Notes: a model not told the origin generated them from the sequence alone. A stretch of 64,000 nucleotides of DNA from Streptomyces sp. M41(2017) (GCF_002078175.1 NZ_MWFK01000001.1:3410001-3474000), one strand, 5' to 3'; positions 9,284-17,960 are shown, counted from the stretch's first letter. Numbers and translations are program-made.

Positions 9284-10759
9284 GTGCCCTCCATGAACGA
9301 CCTCGTACGCCAGCACACCGCTCTCGGTGACTCCGATCTCGAGTGGCTTCATCTGCTGGTCTCGGAGTGGCAGTTGCTCTCCGACCTCTCCTTCGCCGAC
9401 CTCGTGCTGTGGGTTCCCACGCGCGACGGCACCCGCTACGTCTCGGTCGCCCAGATGCGGCCGAACACGGGCCCGACCTCGTACCAGGACGACATGGTCG
9501 GCCATCTGGTCCCGCGCGGCCGCCGGCCCCTGCTGGACGCGGCGCTCGACGAGGGCCGGATCGTGCGCGAGGGCGACCCCGAGTGGCGCGAGGAGGTCCC
9601 GGTCCGCGTCGAGTCCATTCCGGTGCGGCGCGAGGGCCGCGTCCTCGGTGTCATCGCCCGCAACACCAACCTGCTCACCGTGCGCACCCCGAGCCGCCTC
9701 GAACTGACGTATCTGCAGAGCGCCTCCGACCTCGCCCAGATGATCGCGGCCGGCACCTTCCCGTTCCCCGACCAGCAGGTCGACATGGACGCCTCGCCGC
9801 GGGTCGGCGACGGACTGATCCGCCTCGACGCGGACGGCGTCGTCCAGTACGCCTCGCCGAACGCACTGTCCGCCTACCACCGGCTCGGCCTCGCCGCCGA
9901 CCTGGTCGGCCACAACCTCGGCTCCACCACCGCCGAACTCGCCCCGTCCCGCGGCCCGGTGGACGAGGCGCTGGCCAAGGTCGCCAGCGGCTGGGCCCCC
10001 CGCGAGTTCGAGATCGAGAGCGCCGAAGGCGTCATCCAGCTGCGGGCGATCCCGCTCAAGCCCAAGGGCACCCGCGTCGGATCCCTGGTGCTGCTCCGGG
10101 ACGTCACCGAACTGCGCCGCCGCGAGCGCGAGTTGATCACCAAGGACGCCACCATCCGGGAGATCCACCACCGGGTGAAGAACAACCTCCAGACGGTCGC
10201 CGCCCTGTTGCGGCTCCAGGCCCGGCGCATCGACTCGGAGCGCGGCCGGGAGGCGCTGGAGGAGGCCGTGCGCCGGGTCGGTTCCATCGCCATCGTGCAC
10301 GAGACGCTCTCCCAGAACCTGGACGAGCGGGTCGAGTTCGACGAGATCGCGGACCGGGTGCTCGCCATGGTCGCCGAGATCTCCCCCGGCAAGGTCACCG
10401 GCCGGCGCACCGGACGCTTCGGCATCCTGGACGCCGAGGTCGCCACCCCGCTGTCCATGGTCCTCACCGAGATCCTCCAGAACGCGCTGGAGCACGGCTT
10501 CCGCGAGGGCGACCGGGGCACCGTCGAGGTCTCGGCGGTCCGCGGCGGCACCGCCAAGGAGGCCCGCCTGCTGGTCACGGTCCAGGACGACGGGGTCGGA
10601 CTGCCCGAGGGCTTCGACCCGCACCGCTCGGGGAACCTCGGCCTGCAGATCGTACGGACGCTGGTGGAGGGCGAGTTGGGCGGCACGTTCGACATGGTCG
10701 CCGCCCCGGAGCGCGGCACCCAGGTGATCCTGGACCTTCCGGTGCGCGTACCCAAGTAG
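9284..10759 (+). CDS. PdtaS-type sensor histidine kinase
   Basis: Soluble (no transmembrane segment) histidine kinase of 491 residues, resembling mycobacterial PdtaS, which phosphorylates an ANTAR-domain response regulator. An N-terminal GAF-like domain (about 1-150) and a PAS domain (about 165-280) precede a HisKA_2-type H-box EIHHRVKNNLQTVAALLRLQ with phospho-His at about 295/296. An HATPase domain follows with NALEHGF (N box), DDGVGL and GNLGLQIV (G boxes). The GTG at 9284 was chosen. An ATG at 9293 is an alternative, and the lack of a clear Shine-Dalgarno with TACGCT eight bases upstream would fit a leaderless transcript. No cognate regulator gene is adjacent. Confidence 0.85.
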   Translation: MPSMNDLVRQHTALGDSDLEWLHLLVSEWQLLSDLSFADLVLWVPTRDGTRYVSVAQMRPNTGPTSYQDDMVGHLVPRGRRPLLDAALDEGRIVREGDPEWREEVPVRVESIPVRREGRVLGVIARNTNLLTVRTPSRLELTYLQSASDLAQMIAAGTFPFPDQQVDMDASPRVGDGLIRLDADGVVQYASPNALSAYHRLGLAADLVGHNLGSTTAELAPSRGPVDEALAKVASGWAPREFEIESAEGVIQLRAIPLKPKGTRVGSLVLLRDVTELRRRERELITKDATIREIHHRVKNNLQTVAALLRLQARRIDSERGREALEEAVRRVGSIAIVHETLSQNLDERVEFDEIADRVLAMVAEISPGKVTGRRTGRFGILDAEVATPLSMVLTEILQNALEHGFREGDRGTVEVSAVRGGTAKEARLLVTVQDDGVGLPEGFDPHRSGNLGLQIVRTLVEGELGGTFDMVAAPERGTQVILDLPVRVPK

Positions 10760-10872
10760 CCGATCGGCACACGATCCGCACAACCGGCCCCCGAGCGGCG
10801 GCAGTCGACGACCGCTCGGTCGGTCACTCAGGGTGACCCTCGGTGGATACGGGCCGTCGGCGCACAGCAATG

Positions 10873-10900
10873 AGCCCCGGACCACAAGTGGTCCGGGGCT
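10873..10900. terminator. Bidirectional terminator between the kinase and wblE
   Basis: AGCCCCGGACCAC (10873-10885) and GTGGTCCGGGGCT (10888-10900) are perfect 13-base arms. The hairpin lies between the convergent kinase and wblE genes. A second small palindrome GCGTACA-CGC-TGTACGC is at 10962-10978. Confidence 0.88.
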
Positions 10901-11011
10901 GAAAGCTCGTTGCAATCAAGCGCATCGGGGTACTGCGCGCTGCGGCTCGGGGGCGGGAGATGCGTACACGCTGTACGCGCCGCCAAGCTCAGGCTCGTGC
11001 GGGGTGGAACG

Positions 11012-11269
11012 TCAGGCGGTGGCCTGACGAGCTCGGTTGCGGGCGGCACGGCGCTTCATTGCGCGGCGCTCGTCCTCGCTGAGGCCACCCCAGACGCCGG
11101 AGTCCTGGCCGGACTCGAGCGCCCACTGCAGGCACTGCTCCATGACGGGGCAGCGGCGGCAGACGGCCTTGGCTTCCTCGATCTGCAGCAGCGCAGGACC
11201 GGTGTTGCCGATGGGGAAGAAGAGCTCGGGGTCTTCCTCGCGGCAAACGGCGTTGTGACGCCAGTCCAT
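11012..11269 (-). CDS. wblE: WblE, WhiB-family iron-sulfur regulator
   Basis: An 85-residue WhiB-like protein that binds a [4Fe-4S] cluster and acts with the principal sigma factor. The four conserved cysteines are at residues 9, 37, 40 and 46 (C-x27-CRRC-x5-C). The GVWGG turn and a basic C-terminal tail (RRAMKRRAARNRAR) complete the family signature. The short N-terminus and this location match WblE (WhiB1 orthologue). The ATG follows AAGGAGAGG. Transcription starts within the 317-bp upstream region. Neighbours are the convergent PdtaS-like kinase and an upstream lipid kinase gene. Confidence 0.95.
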   Translation of the reverse strand: MDWRHNAVCREEDPELFFPIGNTGPALLQIEEAKAVCRRCPVMEQCLQWALESGQDSGVWGGLSEDERRAMKRRAARNRARQATA

Positions 11270-11586
11270 GGCTGCTACCTCTCCTTGGTATTACATGCAC
11301 GTTGCTTGTGAATGTGAACGCTTTCACGAATCCCTCAACAAGTGAAGGGCCGACGACCAGACGGACTGGTGTGGTCCTTGATGTGAGGAGGGGTTCCGGT
11401 GCTCTGTGGGGCCGATGTTGCGGGCCGTCCCGAGCGCCACGTAGAGACTCGCAAACCTCAGCGGCGGATACAACCCCTTCTGGAAAGTTTTTTTTGATTC
11501 CTCGGTGTCGACTAGGTCACAGCCGTACTTCCATGGGGTGGACCCTGGTCTAAACGTTCGAGTGAAAGGACTTTGGGCCCTTCCGC
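11270..11586 (-). other. 317-bp upstream region of wblE
   Basis: Non-coding on both strands as far as can be read. It contains the Crp-like palindrome at 11314-11327, a run of eight A on the minus strand (11488-11495) and a half dre-like CCTGGTCTAAACG at 11544-11556. No clear -35/-10 pair was found. The unusual length for a gene this small suggests complex control of wblE. Confidence 0.5.
11314..11327. promoter_or_regulatory. Crp-like palindrome upstream of wblE
   Basis: GTGAACGCTTTCAC has GTGAA/TTCAC arms and resembles the actinobacterial Crp site GTG-N6-GNCAC except at one fixed position. It lies 45 bp upstream of the wblE start codon. The M. tuberculosis orthologue whiB1 is a known Crp target. 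Confidence 0.4.
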
Positions 11587-12555
11587 TCACACAATCACAC
11601 GCAGTGCACGGCGTACGCCTGTGAACGTCACGCTGGTTCGCAGTCCGAGGTGGTCGCCGTCCATCTGGAGGGGCAGCGGGGCCTTCGAATGCAAGGTGAA
11701 GTCCGTCAGGTCGTGCAGGGAGAGGGCGTGCTTCCCGCGGGGTCCCCGGTCGGGGGACGAAGTGAGCAACTGGGTGGCATACCGGGCAACCGAGGCCGTC
11801 GACATGCGGCTGAGGCCGAGTACGTCGAGCCCCGTATCGAACGAGGCCTTAGGCGACGCGTACACCGGACGATTGCCGAGAAACGTCCACGGCGCGGTGT
11901 TGCAGATGATGGAGAGCACCAGATCGGTCACCGGGTCGGCGCCGGGGCGCTCCAGGGTGATCGTTCCGTGCCGGCGATGCGGTTCGTCCAGAAACTGCCG
12001 CATCACCTGGCGGAGATACAGCGCATGCGTCGACCGCCGGCCGAGCTCGCGCTGCTGCTCGACCCGGCCCACCACTCCCGCGTCGAAGCCGAGCCCGGCG
12101 CAGAAGGTGAACCAGCGGGAGGGCACGGCCTCGTCCTCCGTGCCGGGGGTTCCCGCGGCGAGGCCGAGGCCCACGGTCCGCTCCCGTTCCTCGCGCAGGG
12201 CGTCCAGCAGGGCGCCGGTCGCCTCCACGGCGTCGTTCGGCAGACCGAGAGCGCGCGCGAAGACATTGGTGGAGCCGCCGGGGACGACGGCGAGGCGGGG
12301 CAGGGCGTCCGGGTCGGGGCCCCGGTGCAGCAGACCGTTCACGACCTCGTTGACCGTGCCGTCCCCGCCGAGGGCCACGACCAGGTCTATCTCGTCGCTG
12401 TCGGCGGCCTGCCGGCCGAGGTCCCGGGCGTGCCCGCGGTACTCGGTGGTGACGGCCTCCAGCTTCATCTCGCTGGCCAACGCATGGATCAGGACATCAC
12501 GCGTGCGCGCACTTGTGGTGGTTGCTGCCGGATTGACCACGAGAAGTGCACGCAT
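11587..12555 (-). CDS. Diacylglycerol kinase-family lipid kinase
   Basis: Cytoplasmic or membrane-peripheral lipid kinase of 322 residues. The diacylglycerol kinase catalytic domain is visible from the start MRALLVVNPAATTTSARTRDV. The nucleotide loop VVALGGDGTVNEVVNGLL and VVPGGSTNVFARALGLP follow, and the C-terminal beta domain ends PLPLQMDGDHLG. Likely roles are phosphorylating diacylglycerol or another lipid in phospholipid turnover; the exact substrate cannot be told. The ATG at 12555 gives the classical N-terminus. The gene is divergent from the small membrane protein at 12726. Confidence 0.88.
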   Translation of the reverse strand: MRALLVVNPAATTTSARTRDVLIHALASEMKLEAVTTEYRGHARDLGRQAADSDEIDLVVALGGDGTVNEVVNGLLHRGPDPDALPRLAVVPGGSTNVFARALGLPNDAVEATGALLDALREERERTVGLGLAAGTPGTEDEAVPSRWFTFCAGLGFDAGVVGRVEQQRELGRRSTHALYLRQVMRQFLDEPHRRHGTITLERPGADPVTDLVLSIICNTAPWTFLGNRPVYASPKASFDTGLDVLGLSRMSTASVARYATQLLTSSPDRGPRGKHALSLHDLTDFTLHSKAPLPLQMDGDHLGLRTSVTFTGVRRALRVIV

Positions 12556-12725
12556 GCGATGCAGCGTACCTACTGGGTGGTACTCGGCCCAGACCGAGGT
12601 AGGGGTCCGGTAAGAGACCCGGGCGTGAGCCGGGCCACAGCGCACCGCCCGCCGGGCCTTCCCCGCAGGGGAACCGTCGCCCCCGGGGCGGTCGGCGGTC
12701 CGGGGCCGACGGCTACTCTTCAGGA

Positions 12726-13178
12726 GTGAGCCGAGAGCAGAACCCCACCCCCGACGCCCCCCTCGCCGAACCGCGCCCCGGACGGCTGACCGCCGCCGCG
12801 GCACTGGCAGCGCTGGAGGGACTCGCCCTCGTGGCGGGCGGCGTCTACATCCTCGTCCTCGGCCTCACGGGCGACCCCGACGACCGGCAGCAGGCCGTCA
12901 CCGGCGGCGTCACGCTGATCGTGCTGGCGCTGCTGCCGCTGCTGGCCGCGCGCGGACTGCTGCTGCGCCGCGGCTGGAGCCGCGGCCCGGCCGTCATCAC
13001 CCAGGTCATGGCCCTGCCCGTCGCCTACAACCTGCTGCGGGCCGACAGCGTCGCGATCCCCGCGGGCATCGTCCTCGCGGTCGTCGCGGTGGCCGCCCTG
13101 GTGCTGCTCGTGAACCCCGCAACGACGAGGGCCCTCGGTATCCGAGGGCCCGGCGGCGACGTACAGGAAGAGAAGTAG
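12726..13178 (+). CDS. Small integral membrane protein of unknown function
   Basis: A 150-residue protein not recognised beyond its topology. A polar N-terminus of about 20 residues is followed by four hydrophobic helices (about 22-45, 58-78, 90-105, 115-135) and a short Gly/Glu-rich tail. Similar proteins occur beside sigH in other Streptomyces. AGGAG directly abuts the GTG start, so a leaderless or unusually spaced start is possible. It converges on sigH, whose stop is six bases beyond its own stop, leaving no room for a separate terminator. Confidence 0.75.
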   Translation: MSREQNPTPDAPLAEPRPGRLTAAAALAALEGLALVAGGVYILVLGLTGDPDDRQQAVTGGVTLIVLALLPLLAARGLLLRRGWSRGPAVITQVMALPVAYNLLRADSVAIPAGIVLAVVAVAALVLLVNPATTRALGIRGPGGDVQEEK

Positions 13179-13184
13179 CGGCTC

Positions 13185-14306
13185 TCACTCCTCGACGAGG
13201 AGCTTCTCCCGCAGCTGGGCCAGGGTGCGGGCCAGCAGCCGGGAGACGTGCATCTGCGAGATGCCGACCTCCTGCGCGATCTGCGACTGCGTCATGTTGC
13301 CGAAGAAGCGCAGGAGCAGGATCCGCTTCTCCCGCGGCGGAAGGTCCTCCAGCAGCGGCTTGAGCGACTCCCGGTACTCGACGCCCTCCAGCGCCTCGTC
13401 CTCCGCGCCCAGGGTGTCCGCGACCGCGGGCGACTCGTCGTCCGTGTCCGGGACGTCCAGGGACAGCGTGGAGTACGCGTTCGCGGACTCCAGGCCCTCC
13501 AGGACCTCCTCCTCCGAGATGGCCAGCTTCTCGGCCAGCTCGTGCACCGTCGGGGACCGGCCGTGCAGCTGGGAGAGCTCCGCGGTGGCCGTGGTCAGGG
13601 CCAGCCGCAGCTCCTGGAGGCGGCGCGGGACACGGACCGCCCATCCCTTGTCGCGGAAGTGCCGCTTGATCTCGCCGACCACGGTCGGCGTCGCGTACGT
13701 CGAGAACTCGACGCCGCGCTCCGGGTCGAAGCGGTCGACCGACTTGATCAGGCCGATCGTCGCGACCTGCGTCAGGTCGTCCAGCGGCTCACCGCGATTG
13801 CGGAACCGGCGCGCGAGGTGCTCCACGAGCGGCAGATGCATGCGGACCAGCTGGTTGCGCAGCTCCGCGTACTCGGCACTGCTGTCCTGCATCTTGCGCA
13901 GCTCGACGAACATCACCCGGGCCGCGCTGCGGTCCTGCGGGTCGTGCCGGATGTGCTGGGCGCTCGGCCCGTGCTGCGTGCCCTGCACGCTCTGCTCCGC
14001 GTCTCGCTCGTGCTCGCTCATAGTCCCGCCCGTCACCATTCCCCGAGCCCGCGGCTCTTCCCCCATGACCTCGGCACCGCGCGGACCGGGAGAACCTCCC
14101 CGGACGGGGGAGACCCCGGACTGCGCGGCGCCGGCCCCGCTGGTCACCTCGCCGGCGCCGCCCTCCGGATGCTGCCGGGCCTGCTCGGGGATGCCGTCGA
14201 TGCCGTCCGCCGTGTGCCGCGACCCGTCCGGGCCGTCGGCGCGCTCCGCGGGAGGCTCCCGTGTGCCGCGCTCTTCGTCCCGCACCGGCCCGTCCCCGTC
14301 CTTCAC
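13185..14306 (-). CDS. sigH: SigH, SigB/SigF-subfamily stress sigma factor with long N-terminal extension
   Basis: RNA polymerase sigma factor of 373 residues. Region 2 (LRNQLVRMHLPLVEHLARRF, then DDLTQVATIGLIKSVDRFD), region 3 and region 4 (GNMTQSQIAQEVGISQMHV) occupy the C-terminal 250 residues. The first about 110 residues are low-complexity Gly/Glu/Pro-rich. The chosen GTG (14304-14306) overlaps the ushX stop (GTGA), classical coupling. Internal starts at 14066, 14039 and 14021 would give shorter forms. S. coelicolor SigH is known to occur as several size forms controlled by translation, proteolysis and the anti-sigma UshX. The frame is open upstream to 14864 across ushX in another frame. 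Confidence 0.88.
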   Translation of the reverse strand: MKDGDGPVRDEERGTREPPAERADGPDGSRHTADGIDGIPEQARQHPEGGAGEVTSGAGAAQSGVSPVRGGSPGPRGAEVMGEEPRARGMVTGGTMSEHERDAEQSVQGTQHGPSAQHIRHDPQDRSAARVMFVELRKMQDSSAEYAELRNQLVRMHLPLVEHLARRFRNRGEPLDDLTQVATIGLIKSVDRFDPERGVEFSTYATPTVVGEIKRHFRDKGWAVRVPRRLQELRLALTTATAELSQLHGRSPTVHELAEKLAISEEEVLEGLESANAYSTLSLDVPDTDDESPAVADTLGAEDEALEGVEYRESLKPLLEDLPPREKRILLLRFFGNMTQSQIAQEVGISQMHVSRLLARTLAQLREKLLVEE

Positions 14307-14716
14307 GCCGGCCCGGGTCCCGCGCCGCGCTGTTTGTAGAGACTGATCGAAACGGTCTTGTCCTCGGCGACGGTGGATTCGACCTTGCCGGCCAGGGCCG
14401 ACAGCACGGTCCACGCGAACGTGTCCCGTGACGGAGCGTGACCGTCGGTGGTCGGAGCGGAGACCGTGACCTCCAGTGAGTCCTCGATGAGCCGGAAGAC
14501 ACAACTGAGGACGGAGCCGGGAACGGCCTGCTGCAGCAGGATCGCGCAGGCCTCGTCCACCGCGATGCGCAGATCCTCGATCTCGTCGAGGGTGAAGTCC
14601 AACCGGGCCGCCAGCCCGGCCGTGGCCGTGCGCAGTACCGACAGGTAGGCACCCGCGGCCGGCAGCCGGACTTCCACGAAGTCCTTCGTCGCGGGCTCGC
14701 CTGCGATCTGGGACAC
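14303..14716 (-). CDS. ushX: UshX, RsbW-like anti-sigma factor of SigH
   Basis: A 137-residue GHKL-fold anti-sigma protein that binds SigH. The HATPase_c-like body shows DEIEDLRIAVDEACAILLQQA (N-box helix) and a shortened C-terminal half. The GTG at 14716 was chosen because GGAGGTGAGG lies directly before it. The ATG at 14728 would place that strong ribosome site inside the coding sequence. It is first in the ushX-sigH operon. No anti-anti-sigma gene is adjacent. Confidence 0.9.
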   Translation of the reverse strand: MSQIAGEPATKDFVEVRLPAAGAYLSVLRTATAGLAARLDFTLDEIEDLRIAVDEACAILLQQAVPGSVLSCVFRLIEDSLEVTVSAPTTDGHAPSRDTFAWTVLSALAGKVESTVAEDKTVSISLYKQRGAGPGPA

Positions 14717-14937
14717 CCTCACCTCCATGGTGGTACAAGCTCATTCGAGCTCTCTCGGGGGCCGAGGGTCGCCCCCCGGGGTAACGCGCTACGTCGTGCA
14801 GCGGTGACGCTACCGCGCTCCCGTCTTTCCTGTCCTGGGGACCCCGCCCCTTGCTGTCACTCATAGTAAGCCCACGAGCACGGACAGTGGCTAGGGGTCT
14901 GCGGGGCCCAAATCGGAAGAGCGCGCGCCGGGTTGAC

Positions 14938-14963
14938 GTACCCAGGCGTCAGACGGTCGAACC
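14938..14963 (-). promoter_or_regulatory. SigB/SigH-type promoter of ushX-sigH
   Basis: On the minus strand GGTT (14963-14960), a 16-base spacer and GGGTAC (14943-14938) fit the Streptomyces SigB-family consensus GNNT-N14-16-GGGTAC. It lies about 220 bp upstream of the ushX start and suggests positive autoregulation by a SigB-like factor. Confidence 0.7.
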
Positions 14964-15001
14964 GTCCCGGCTTTCGGCCACGCGCCCGCCTCGCGCACGG
15001 C

Positions 15002-15262
15002 TCAGACGAGCACGTGGTCCACGAAGCACCAGCGCCAGCTCTCCCCCGGCTCGAAGGTGCGCATGATCGGATGTCCCGTGTCCTTGAAGTGCTCTGTCGC
15101 GTGCCGCAGAGGTGAGGAGTCGCAACAGGAGAGGTGCCCGCACTCCAGACACAGCCGAAGCTGTACCGGGTGCGTGCCCGCGGCCACGCACTCGAGGCAC
15201 GTGTCGCTCTCGGGCCGGGGTTCCTGCTGCGGCAGCGCGTCGGTGTGCGTGCACTGTTTCAT
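15002..15262 (-). CDS. UBP-type zinc finger protein
   Basis: An 86-residue protein starting MKQCTHTDALPQQEP. Cys/His pairs C4/H6, CLEC, CLECGHLSCC and H...H are arranged as in zf-UBP domains, which elsewhere bind free ubiquitin C-termini. Bacterial copies are common in actinobacteria and their ligand is not known. The protein is essentially only the domain. It is divergent from the Na+/H+ antiporter gene 61 bp away. The ATG was chosen because it begins at the first finger cysteine region. Confidence 0.85.
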   Translation of the reverse strand: MKQCTHTDALPQQEPRPESDTCLECVAAGTHPVQLRLCLECGHLSCCDSSPLRHATEHFKDTGHPIMRTFEPGESWRWCFVDHVLV

Positions 15263-15323
15263 GATTGCCAGGTTACGTCGGGTGTGCGGGATGCCGCGCG
15301 AAAACGAGGGCGGGCGGAAGACG

Positions 15324-16919
15324 ATGCACGTATTGCCACTGCTGTTGCTGGTTGCCGGGAGCGCGGCGGTCGCCGGGGCCGCCCGCCGCACGCCGATCCC
15401 GGCGCCCCTGCTCCTCGTCGCGGCGGGCCTGATCGTGTCGTACATCCCCGGTGTGCCGCCGTACGAACTCGACCCCGACATCGTGCTGCCGCTGCTGCTG
15501 CCCCCGCTGCTGTACACGGCGGCGACGGACAGCTCCTACCTGGACCTGAGGGCCCAGTTGAGGCCCGTGGCCCTGCTGTCGGTGGGGTACGTCCTGTTCG
15601 CGACGCTCGTCGTCGGCTGGGCGGCCTACCTCCTCGTGCCGAGCCTCCCGCTGACCGCGGCGCTCGTGCTGGGCGCGGTCGTCGCGCCGCCGGACGCGGT
15701 GGCCGCGACCGCGGTGGCGCGCCGGGTGGGGCTGCCCTCCCGGATCACCACCATCCTGCAGGGCGAGTCCCTGGTGAACGACGCGACCGCGATCACCGCC
15801 TACAAGGTGGCGCTCGCGGCGGCCGTCGGCGAGGGCGCCACCTGGGCGGGCGGCATCCGCGAGTTCCTGCTCGCGGCCGTCGGCGGCGTGGTGGTCGGGC
15901 TCGCCCTCATGATCCCCATCCACTGGCTGCGCACCCACATCAACGAGGCGCTGCTGCAGAACACGCTCTCCCTGCTGATCCCCTTCGCCGCCTACGGCAT
16001 CGCCGAGTGGGTGGACGCCTCCGGCGTGCTCGCCGTCGTGGTCGTCGCCCTCTACCTCGGCCACCGTGCCTGGGAGGTCGACTTCGCGACCCGGCTCCAG
16101 GAGGAGGCGGTGTGGAAGATGGTCGCGTTCGTGCTGGAGTCGGCGGTGTTCGCGCTCATCGGCCTGCAGCTGCCGGTCGTCCTCAAGGGCCTCGGCGCGT
16201 ACGAGGGAACCAGCGCCGCCTGGTACGCGATCGCCCTCTTCTTCGTCGTCGTCGCGACCCGGTTCGTGTGGGTGTACCCCGCCACCTTCCTGCCCCGCAT
16301 CCTCTCGTCACGCATCCGCGAGCGGGAGGACAATCCGACCTGGAAGGCGCCGTTCGTCATCGGCTGGGCGGGCATGCGGGGCGTCGTCTCGCTCGCCATC
16401 GCCTTCTCCATCCCGCTCACGATGCACGGCGGCGAGGCCTTCCCCGGCCGCAACCTGATCCTCTTCCTGACCTTCACGACCGTCATCGGCACCCTCGTCG
16501 TCCAAGGGCTCACGCTGCCCCCGTTGATCCGGCTGCTGAAGCTGCCGGGCCGCGACACCCAGGCCGAGACGCTCGCCGAGGCCAACGCCCAGGCGCAGGC
16601 CTCCCAGGCCGCCGAACAGCGCCTCGACGACCTCCTCACCGACGAGCGCAACGCGCTGCCCCCGCCCCTCGCCGAGCGGCTGCGCTCGGTGATGGAACGG
16701 CGCCGCAACGCCGTCTGGGAGCGGCTCGGCGCGGTCAACCCGGTCACCGGGGAGAGCGCCGACGACACCTACCGCCGGCTCTCCCGCGAGATGATCGGCG
16801 CCGAGCGCGAGGTGTTCGTCAGGCTGCGCGACCTGCGCTACATCGACGACGAGATGCTGCGGACGCTGCTGCGCCGGCTGGACCTGGAGGAGGCCGCCGC
16901 CTACCGCGAGGCGGCCTGA
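15324..16919 (+). CDS. CPA1-family Na+/H+ antiporter
   Basis: Membrane cation/proton exchanger of 531 residues. About 12 hydrophobic helices span residues 1-410, with the conserved GAVVAPPDAVAATAVARRVG ion-binding stretch, GESLVNDATA and GMRGVVSLAIAF. A soluble helical tail of about 110 residues follows and ends EEAAAYREAA. The start ATG (MHVLPLLLLVAGS) follows GGGCGGAAG. Longer in-frame readings back to 15057 are antisense to the zinc-finger gene and unlikely. It probably handles sodium and pH homeostasis, sensible beside the osmotic-stress sigma operon. Its end overlaps the convergent PLP enzyme gene by 19 bp. Confidence 0.92.
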   Translation: MHVLPLLLLVAGSAAVAGAARRTPIPAPLLLVAAGLIVSYIPGVPPYELDPDIVLPLLLPPLLYTAATDSSYLDLRAQLRPVALLSVGYVLFATLVVGWAAYLLVPSLPLTAALVLGAVVAPPDAVAATAVARRVGLPSRITTILQGESLVNDATAITAYKVALAAAVGEGATWAGGIREFLLAAVGGVVVGLALMIPIHWLRTHINEALLQNTLSLLIPFAAYGIAEWVDASGVLAVVVVALYLGHRAWEVDFATRLQEEAVWKMVAFVLESAVFALIGLQLPVVLKGLGAYEGTSAAWYAIALFFVVVATRFVWVYPATFLPRILSSRIREREDNPTWKAPFVIGWAGMRGVVSLAIAFSIPLTMHGGEAFPGRNLILFLTFTTVIGTLVVQGLTLPPLIRLLKLPGRDTQAETLAEANAQAQASQAAEQRLDDLLTDERNALPPPLAERLRSVMERRRNAVWERLGAVNPVTGESADDTYRRLSREMIGAEREVFVRLRDLRYIDDEMLRTLLRRLDLEEAAAYREAA

Positions 16920-17929
16920 GGCGCCACCCCGGCGGCGGGGAACGGCGCTCCGGTGATCACCGCCGCGACCGTCGTGCCGCGGGGGAACGCGCCCTCCTCG
17001 GCCAGGGCGACAAGTCCGTACAGCATCTTGGCGACATAGAGACGTTCCACCGACAGGCCGTGCCGCTGGCCGAAGTCCTCGGCGAAGGCGTCGAGTTCGG
17101 GGGTGGTACGGGCGTAGCCGCCGAAGGTGAAGCGGTCGTCGAGGGCCCAGGTGCCGCTTCGGCCGCCGAACGCCGCTGTCTGGAGCGACTCCGTCTGCGC
17201 GCCGAGGAAGCCGCCCCTGACGACCGGGACACCGAGGGCGCGCTGGTCCGGGGCGAGACCCGCGGCCAGCCCCGCGAGGGTGCCGCCGGTACCGCAGGCG
17301 AGCGCGGCCACGTCGACGCCGTGGCCGCGCAGTTCCTCGCCGAGTGCCCGGCAGCCGCGCACCGCGAGGGCGTTGCTGCCGCCCTCCGGGACCACGTACG
17401 CGTCCTCGGCTCCCGTGGCGCGCAGGATGTCCGCCAGGATCTCCGGGTCCGACGTGCGGCGGTAGGTCGATCTGTCGACGAAGTGCAGACGCATGCCGTC
17501 GGCGGCGCAGCGGGCGAGCGAGGGGTTCAGGGGCCGGTCGGCCAACTCCTGGCCGCGGACCACGCCGAGGGTGGGCAGACCGAGGAGCCGGCCGGCCGCG
17601 GCGGTGGCCCGCAGGTGGTTCGAGTACGCCCCGCCGAACGTGACCAGGGTGCGGCCGGCCGCCGCCGCGAGGTTCGGCGTCAGCTTGCGCCACTTGTTGC
17701 CGACGAGGTCCGGGTGGATCAGGTCGTCCCGCTTCAGCAGCAGCCGCACCCCGTGGCGGGCGAACCGCTCGTCCGCCGCCTCCCGCAGCGGAGAGGGGAG
17801 CAGCGGCGCGGTCCCGAGCGGTCCGGGCGTCGAGGGCCCGTCGTATCGCGGGCCGCCGGAGCGGGACGGCACGGCGGCGGGGCCGGTCTCCGGGGCATCG
17901 GGGCTGGTCACCCGCTCATTGTCGGACAC
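16901..17929 (-). CDS. PLP-dependent D-cysteine desulfhydrase / ACC deaminase-like enzyme
   Basis: Fold-type II pyridoxal-phosphate enzyme of 342 residues (fewer if a later start is used). The Schiff-base lysine is Lys79 in LVGNKWRKL. TFGGAYSNHLRATAAAG and the phosphate-binding ALACGTGGTLAGL are also typical. Candidate activities are D-cysteine desulfhydrase or 1-aminocyclopropane-1-carboxylate deaminase, which sequence reading cannot separate. The first about 35 residues are low-complexity. GTG at 17929 or GTG at 17911 could be the start. The gene ends 19 bp inside the antiporter. Confidence 0.85.
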   Translation of the reverse strand: MSDNERVTSPDAPETGPAAVPSRSGGPRYDGPSTPGPLGTAPLLPSPLREAADERFARHGVRLLLKRDDLIHPDLVGNKWRKLTPNLAAAAGRTLVTFGGAYSNHLRATAAAGRLLGLPTLGVVRGQELADRPLNPSLARCAADGMRLHFVDRSTYRRTSDPEILADILRATGAEDAYVVPEGGSNALAVRGCRALGEELRGHGVDVAALACGTGGTLAGLAAGLAPDQRALGVPVVRGGFLGAQTESLQTAAFGGRSGTWALDDRFTFGGYARTTPELDAFAEDFGQRHGLSVERLYVAKMLYGLVALAEEGAFPRGTTVAAVITGAPFPAAGVAPQAASR

Positions 17930-17960
17930 CTGTCCGGAGACGGCCCGACGCGGGGCGGGT

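Noticed and set aside
11480..11512. A SigR-like promoter (GGAAT...GTT) upstream of wblE on the minus strand
   Set aside because: The spacer is about 22 bases, against the 18-19 needed for SigR.
11544..11559. A dre site CCTGGTCTAAACGTTC upstream of wblE
   Set aside because: Only the left half matches; the right half (ACCA) is missing, so DasR binding is doubtful.
14717..14728. ATG 14728 as the ushX start
   Set aside because: The bases after that ATG form an ideal ribosome binding site for GTG 14716, which gives the usual 137-residue protein.
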